Shown: in pieces, positions 4,646 to 6,253 of the stretch | Position numbering within the stretch: position 1 is the first letter of the stretch | Layout: each line of letters starts with the position of its first letter | From: Planctomycetota bacterium | Lineage (GTDB): Bacteria; Planctomycetota; Brocadiia; SM23-32 | Assembly: GCA_018334735.1 (NCBI GenBank) | Contig: JAGXLK010000156.1 | Coordinates: 1 to 6,253, forward strand | Direction: 5' to 3' | Length of the DNA: 6,253 nucleotides | Position numbers and translations under genes: made by a program | Notes under the pieces: model-generated | The model's input: the letters and a program-made list of their open reading frames with translations, nothing else | Told to the model about the DNA's origin: nothing | The model's database searches: none

Positions 4646-6253
4646 GTGAAAATCCGGTGCGTCGGGGATTTCGCGCTGTTTACACTGTTTGTTGCTGTCG
4701 TCTGGTTGTCGCGGGTGGCTTCGGCCGGTGGCCAGACGCGACCTTTGCCTCCGCCAAAGTGGGACGGGCCTCGCTATGAAATTAAAGGGCTGGAAGGCAA
4801 AAAAGTCTGCACCGTCGGACATCCAGAGAAGGAATCAGGCACGCTCCAGTTCAGAAGCGAGAAAGCGTTTTCGCCGGGTCTGTATCGCTTAAAGTTGCGT
4901 ATTCGCCCCTCACATGTCAGTGATGCTATCGCCTGGAATGGTGCCCTGAAAGTTCGATGTCGCACCGGGATGGTTTTGACTCCGTCCAGCTGGAGAGGCT
5001 TCCGTTTTGCCAGAGAGAACGAGCCGGAAGTGAAGACGGTCGATATCGTTTTGAATCGGGAAACGCCCCTTGAGATCGAGCTGGTTGCCAGCATCGGTGC
5101 CGACGTTTTTGCGCAGGCCGAGGCCCGTAAACAGGTTAAGGATGGGGCTGTGACACCGGACGCCATGCTGCTCGGGGATGAAGATGAAGAAAGCGCAGAT
5201 GTGGACCTGACTTTGAAACTTGACCGGGCTGCGAGTTTCTACTACGTGCTGGAACAGGCGGAAATACAGAGCGTCAGCCCGACGGCCTATGTTAAAGAGG
5301 TTAACGTTGACAAAGTCCGCTACGAGTCTGGTGATAAGCTGAAAGGGGAAGTGGACATTGTTGCGTTCAATGCCGGTGCTCGCGGGAAACTTCAACTGTT
5401 TTTTGAGCGTGGAGTCCAAAATCGGACTCTTGCGAAGGAGATCGACCTTAAGCTCGATCAAGGCAGCCGACGGGTCTCCGTTGAACTTCCGCTTCCGGAT
5501 CGCAAACTCGGACACGCTCTTGTGGCCCGATTTATCCCCGCTGAGGAGGCTCTTGCGCACGAGAATGCCGAGTATTTTAACATTGCCGACAATTTTTATC
5601 GCGTGGCAATCCATTTTGGCAATCCGATTCACCGGCAGACGTTTCGGAGCGAAGAAGCGATGCGGGGTGGTATCGAGAAAGCGGTCCGATCTTACGCCAA
5701 CTGCCGTGAAATCTTTTTCTGGGCCGAAGAGGATATGGTGGAGATGAGCCCGGAGTCGGATTACTGGTTTTCGGGCCAGACCACTTACCACATGAGCAAA
5801 GAAGGTCTCAAACGGTGGATTGATATTGCCCATGAATATGGCATCAGCGTGGCGACGTACGGAAAATTCATCATGTCCGGGTATCTCGGCTGGAAAACCG
5901 CCTACGATCATCCTTTCTATCACAAAAAACAGTATTCGTTCCCGCTGGGGATGTGGGAAGGTGTGAATGTCGCAGCTCTGGACAGGTTTAAAAATAAAGA
6001 ATTTGCAGGCTCTCCTCCTGTCACTGAAGGTCTGTTTGGCAGAAACTACGCCGGCCTTCCATTCATGCCGATAAACCCCGATCCGGTGCCCCATAACGTC
6101 CGCCGGGCCGCCGAAGAGGTCAACCGCTCGATCGAGATGTTTGGCTGGGATGGGATTCGCTGGGACGGTCATCCGAAAGGCGCCGGTTCATGGGGAAATT
6201 CCTGCGGCGGTGTTCGGAACAAGAAATACAGTTATACGGGACATCGCAAGACG
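4646..6253 (+). CDS. Secreted multidomain protein with barrel-like region, putative glycoside hydrolase (3' end outside window)
   Basis: The frame stays open from a GTG at 4646 to the window edge, giving 536 residues with no stop, so the protein is C-terminally incomplete. Residues 1-27 form a signal peptide: a short basic start, a hydrophobic core FALFTLFVAVVWL (9-21) and a SRVASA|GG signal peptidase I site. A Pro-rich linker (33-37) follows. Residues about 44-200 are strand-rich and look like a carbohydrate-binding or jelly-roll fold. Residues 217-300 resemble an Ig-like or macroglobulin-like sandwich (VDKVRYESGDKLKGEVDIVA). From about 318 the pattern changes to alternating strands and helices: REIFFWAEED (354-363), KRWIDIAHEYGISVATYGKF (389-408) and FGWDGIRWDGHPKG (499-512). 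The Asp-rich last motif resembles catalytic strands of TIM-barrel hydrolases such as GH66 or GH36 relatives, but I cannot assign a family. It follows the GH27 gene by 40 bases. Export and a hydrolase role on galactose-containing glycans are inferred from context. Confidence 0.8.
   Translation, partial: MKIRCVGDFALFTLFVAVVWLSRVASAGGQTRPLPPPKWDGPRYEIKGLEGKKVCTVGHPEKESGTLQFRSEKAFSPGLYRLKLRIRPSHVSDAIAWNGALKVRCRTGMVLTPSSWRGFRFARENEPEVKTVDIVLNRETPLEIELVASIGADVFAQAEARKQVKDGAVTPDAMLLGDEDEESADVDLTLKLDRAASFYYVLEQAEIQSVSPTAYVKEVNVDKVRYESGDKLKGEVDIVAFNAGARGKLQLFFERGVQNRTLAKEIDLKLDQGSRRVSVELPLPDRKLGHALVARFIPAEEALAHENAEYFNIADNFYRVAIHFGNPIHRQTFRSEEAMRGGIEKAVRSYANCREIFFWAEEDMVEMSPESDYWFSGQTTYHMSKEGLKRWIDIAHEYGISVATYGKFIMSGYLGWKTAYDHPFYHKKQYSFPLGMWEGVNVAALDRFKNKEFAGSPPVTEGLFGRNYAGLPFMPINPDPVPHNVRRAAEEVNRSIEMFGWDGIRWDGHPKGAGSWGNSCGGVRNKKYSYTGHRKT

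Noticed and set aside
4910..6172. A 420-codon open frame on the minus strand opposite the secreted protein gene
   Set aside because: It has no recognisable protein features and is the antisense shadow of a plus-strand frame with a signal peptide, a ribosome binding site and coherent domain structure. The long opening follows from codon bias on the coding strand.

Overview
The window reads as a bacterial chromosome segment of moderate GC with two transcription blocks that point away from a shared, roughly 410-base divergent gap. The organism cannot be named from the sequence. A four-helix-bundle 'suffix' family protein, a 9-bp GGACCTATA-type tandem repeat, a URO-D-like protein and large secreted carbohydrate-active proteins together suggest an environmental member of the PVC superphylum (Planctomycetes, Lentisphaerae, Kiritimatiellae) or a relative such as Hydrogenedentes. 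This is inference from gene content.

Layout. Bases 1-192 hold no gene that I can call. They contain a strong small hairpin (17-40) and a roughly 99-base imperfect palindrome (44-142) lying just past the 3' end of the leftward block. The leftward block (minus strand, 1834 down to 193) encodes a short four-helix-bundle protein (1834-1316) and then a URO-D superfamily protein (1254-193). The junction between them is a 9-bp tandem repeat that supplies the stop codon of the first gene and repeats in-frame stops behind it. The divergent gap (1835-2245) holds a plausible sigma70-type promoter for the rightward block and an 11-bp inverted repeat upstream of it.

The rightward block (plus strand, 2246 to the window edge) looks like one operon: a tandem ACT-domain protein, SurE nucleotidase, a GH27 alpha-galactosidase-type enzyme without a signal peptide, and a large secreted protein with N-terminal beta-sandwich regions and a barrel-like region, which runs off the window. 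Gaps are 22, 55 and 40 bases, with good ribosome binding sites before the first, third and fourth genes.

How the genes may work together: the last two genes fit a glycan-use pair, with an exported protein acting outside the cytoplasm and an internal alpha-galactosidase finishing the product. The ACT and SurE genes are housekeeping or regulatory in type, and their link to glycan use is by position only. No CRISPR array, tRNA, rRNA or transposase is seen. The most notable unexplained items are the palindrome at 44-142, the stop-codon-bearing 9-bp repeat at the end of the four-helix gene, and the undescribed architecture of the secreted protein.
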